From Vibrio sp. STUT-A11 (GTDB taxonomy: Bacteria > Pseudomonadota > Gammaproteobacteria > Enterobacterales > Vibrionaceae): a stretch of DNA of 64,000 nucleotides. Shown here one piece after another: positions 62,888 to 64,000 of the stretch. The stretch is from assembly GCF_026000435.1 (NCBI RefSeq), contig NZ_AP026764.1, forward strand, positions 1,674,001 to 1,738,000, given 5' to 3'. Both the position numbers and the translations under genes were made by a program. Under the pieces are notes generated by a model. The model was not told where the DNA came from. It saw only the letters and a program-made list of their open reading frames with translations, and searched no databases. Every line of letters starts with the position of its first letter. The first letter of the stretch is position 1.

Positions 62888-62939
62888 AGTCCATTTTTAG
62901 TTGTGATGTTCTTTCTAAGGAGGCTCTTAACGGCCAGTG

Positions 62940-64000
62940 TTACGACCGAAGGGCCAAGTCGTTTTTGTAAAGAGAGCGAAAACGTGAATAACGCTCAGAC
63001 AGTCCTGCTTCACGCTCGACATTCGGTTGATAAACGCGATGAATTTCCGGCTTCTTACATACTTCATCCACCGATTTTCCTGACGCTAGGCAAGCGAGTC
63101 GAGCCGCCCCTAACGCCCCACCCGTTTCACCACCTTTGTGAGTAATCGTTGGCAAGTGAAGAATATCGGCGAGCAACTGAGCCCACAACGAACTACGGGC
63201 ACCACCACCCACCAATGAACACTGTTCGATGTGCGTACCGCTTTCTTGCAACACTCGCAAACCATCAGCAATACCAAAGCTCACCCCTTCGATCACCGCA
63301 TAGCCAAGTAACGCGCGGTTGGTGGAATGGGTCATGCTGTGGAACATACCCGTTGCTTGAGGATCATTATGTGGCGTGCGCTCACCGGACAGATATGGTA
63401 AGAAAATTGGCGATTTTGCTTTCTCTTCTTCACTAAGCTGTTCAATTTCAGCCAACAACTCCACTTCCGTTGTGCCTACTATGCGGCAGAACCATTGAAG
63501 GCAGCTGGCGGCGCTAAGCATGACACTCATCTGATGCCACCGTTGTGGCAAAACATGACAGAAGGCGTGTACGGCAGACTCAGGTGCGGGGCGATACTTC
63601 TCATTGACCACAAACAACACACCGGAAGTGCCGAGAGAAATGAACGCATCACCCGGACTTACCGCACCAACACCGATTGCGCTTACGGCATTATCACCAC
63701 CGCCACCAGCGACGATTACCGAAGGGCTTAATCCCCATTTGTGGGCCATTTCAGCGGATAAAGAAGCCGATACCTCACAGCCCTCGACCAGTTCGGGCAT
63801 TTGCTGACGTGTTAACTGGCATTTATCCAGCAGAGAATCTGACCAGTCACGCTTAGCGACATCCAACCACAAAGTGCCTGCTGAATCCGACATGTCGGAA
63901 ACTTTTTTGCCAGTCATTTTGAAGCGAAGATAATCTTTCGGCAGAAGAACAGTGCTAATGCGGGAAAAGTTTTCCGGTTCATGCTTGCGAACCCAGATTA
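62940..64000 (-). CDS. xylB: Xylulokinase, C-terminal part, cut by window edge
   Basis: The visible 353 codons form the C-terminal two-thirds of an FGGY kinase. They read in from the edge through LLPKDYLRFKMTGKKVSDMS into DSAGTLWLDVAKRDWSD. Later marks are AGGGGDNAVSAIGVG, SLGTSGVLFVVNE, FLPYLSGERTPHNDPQA and SLVGGGARSSLWAQLLADI, all typical of XylB. It phosphorylates D-xylulose to xylulose 5-phosphate, the entry point for xylose, xylitol and arabitol. The ATG at 63917 is internal. First visible gene of the polyol operon. Confidence 0.92.
   Translation of the reverse strand, partial: IWVRKHEPENFSRISTVLLPKDYLRFKMTGKKVSDMSDSAGTLWLDVAKRDWSDSLLDKCQLTRQQMPELVEGCEVSASLSAEMAHKWGLSPSVIVAGGGGDNAVSAIGVGAVSPGDAFISLGTSGVLFVVNEKYRPAPESAVHAFCHVLPQRWHQMSVMLSAASCLQWFCRIVGTTEVELLAEIEQLSEEEKAKSPIFLPYLSGERTPHNDPQATGMFHSMTHSTNRALLGYAVIEGVSFGIADGLRVLQESGTHIEQCSLVGGGARSSLWAQLLADILHLPTITHKGGETGGALGAARLACLASGKSVDEVCKKPEIHRVYQPNVEREAGLSERYSRFRSLYKNDLALRS

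Overview
This window looks like a stretch of a Vibrio genome, most likely the Harveyi/Parahaemolyticus side of the genus. That reading rests on gene content and protein character: a cyoABCDE quinol oxidase, a liu/ivd branched-chain amino acid region, orphan ackA, RNase II, fused-MnhAB antiporter, and a BdlA-like soluble chemoreceptor. The set of niche and secondary genes, including an ackA without pta, suggests the second chromosome, but that is inference. There are no rRNA genes, no intact prophage and no CRISPR array.

Layout. 1-2.4 kb: end of a basic amino acid antiporter, then a TetR regulator divergent from a NemA-type flavin reductase with two palindromic operators between them. 2.6-7.4 kb: cyoABCDE on the minus strand. 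7.9-15.7 kb: a seven-gene minus-strand operon for valine/isoleucine degradation (ivdA to ivdG). 15.9-21 kb: the divergent liuR-liuA-liuB-liuC-liuE leucine operon, which lacks the liuD biotin carboxylase expected between liuC and liuE. 21-24.2 kb: an EamA transporter, a soluble PAS-PAS chemoreceptor, a 58-residue ribbon-helix-helix-like protein and a 30-residue lysine-rich peptide. 24.5-30.2 kb: pstSCAB bracketed by two related ArsC/low-molecular-weight-phosphatase proteins. 30.6-36.8 kb: orphan ackA, an EAL-domain remnant, a DEAD-box RNA helicase, and a PhyH-type dioxygenase divergent from an AraC regulator. 36.8-44 kb: six-gene Mnh/Mrp cation/proton antiporter, a small zinc-ribbon protein and a tandem universal stress protein. 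44.2-48.5 kb: RNase II, a DUF3024 protein, a second PstS-like binding protein, and a MaoC-type hydratase preceded by a FadR-like operator. 48.7-50.3 kb: tRNA-Ser followed by a decayed integration module. 50.4-53 kb: an exonuclease overlapping a cNMP/CBS/nucleotidyltransferase protein. 53.2-64 kb: an AT-richer carbohydrate region with a sodium/solute symporter, IolG, IolE, two convergent paralogous AraC regulators, a Gfo/Idh oxidoreductase, a HAD phosphatase, a polyol permease and the end of xylulokinase.

How the genes work together. The ivd and liu operons share a 270-bp divergent control region with MerR-type LiuR at its edge, so one regulator probably controls breakdown of all three branched-chain amino acids. 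The Pst block pairs phosphate (and incidentally arsenate) import with two ArsC-like enzymes, only one of which keeps all three candidate redox cysteines. The right end couples import of inositol or another polyol to oxidation, dehydration and phosphorylation steps, but the inositol pathway is incomplete within the window.

No wholly new large system is evident. The best leads are the small RHH-like protein plus lysine-rich peptide unit, the twin ArsC proteins around pst, the missing liuD, the FadR-like site, and the recombinase relic with a His/Arg/Gly-rich tail. Start codons were adjusted by ribosome binding sites where visible. All family assignments come from reading the sequence, without database searches.
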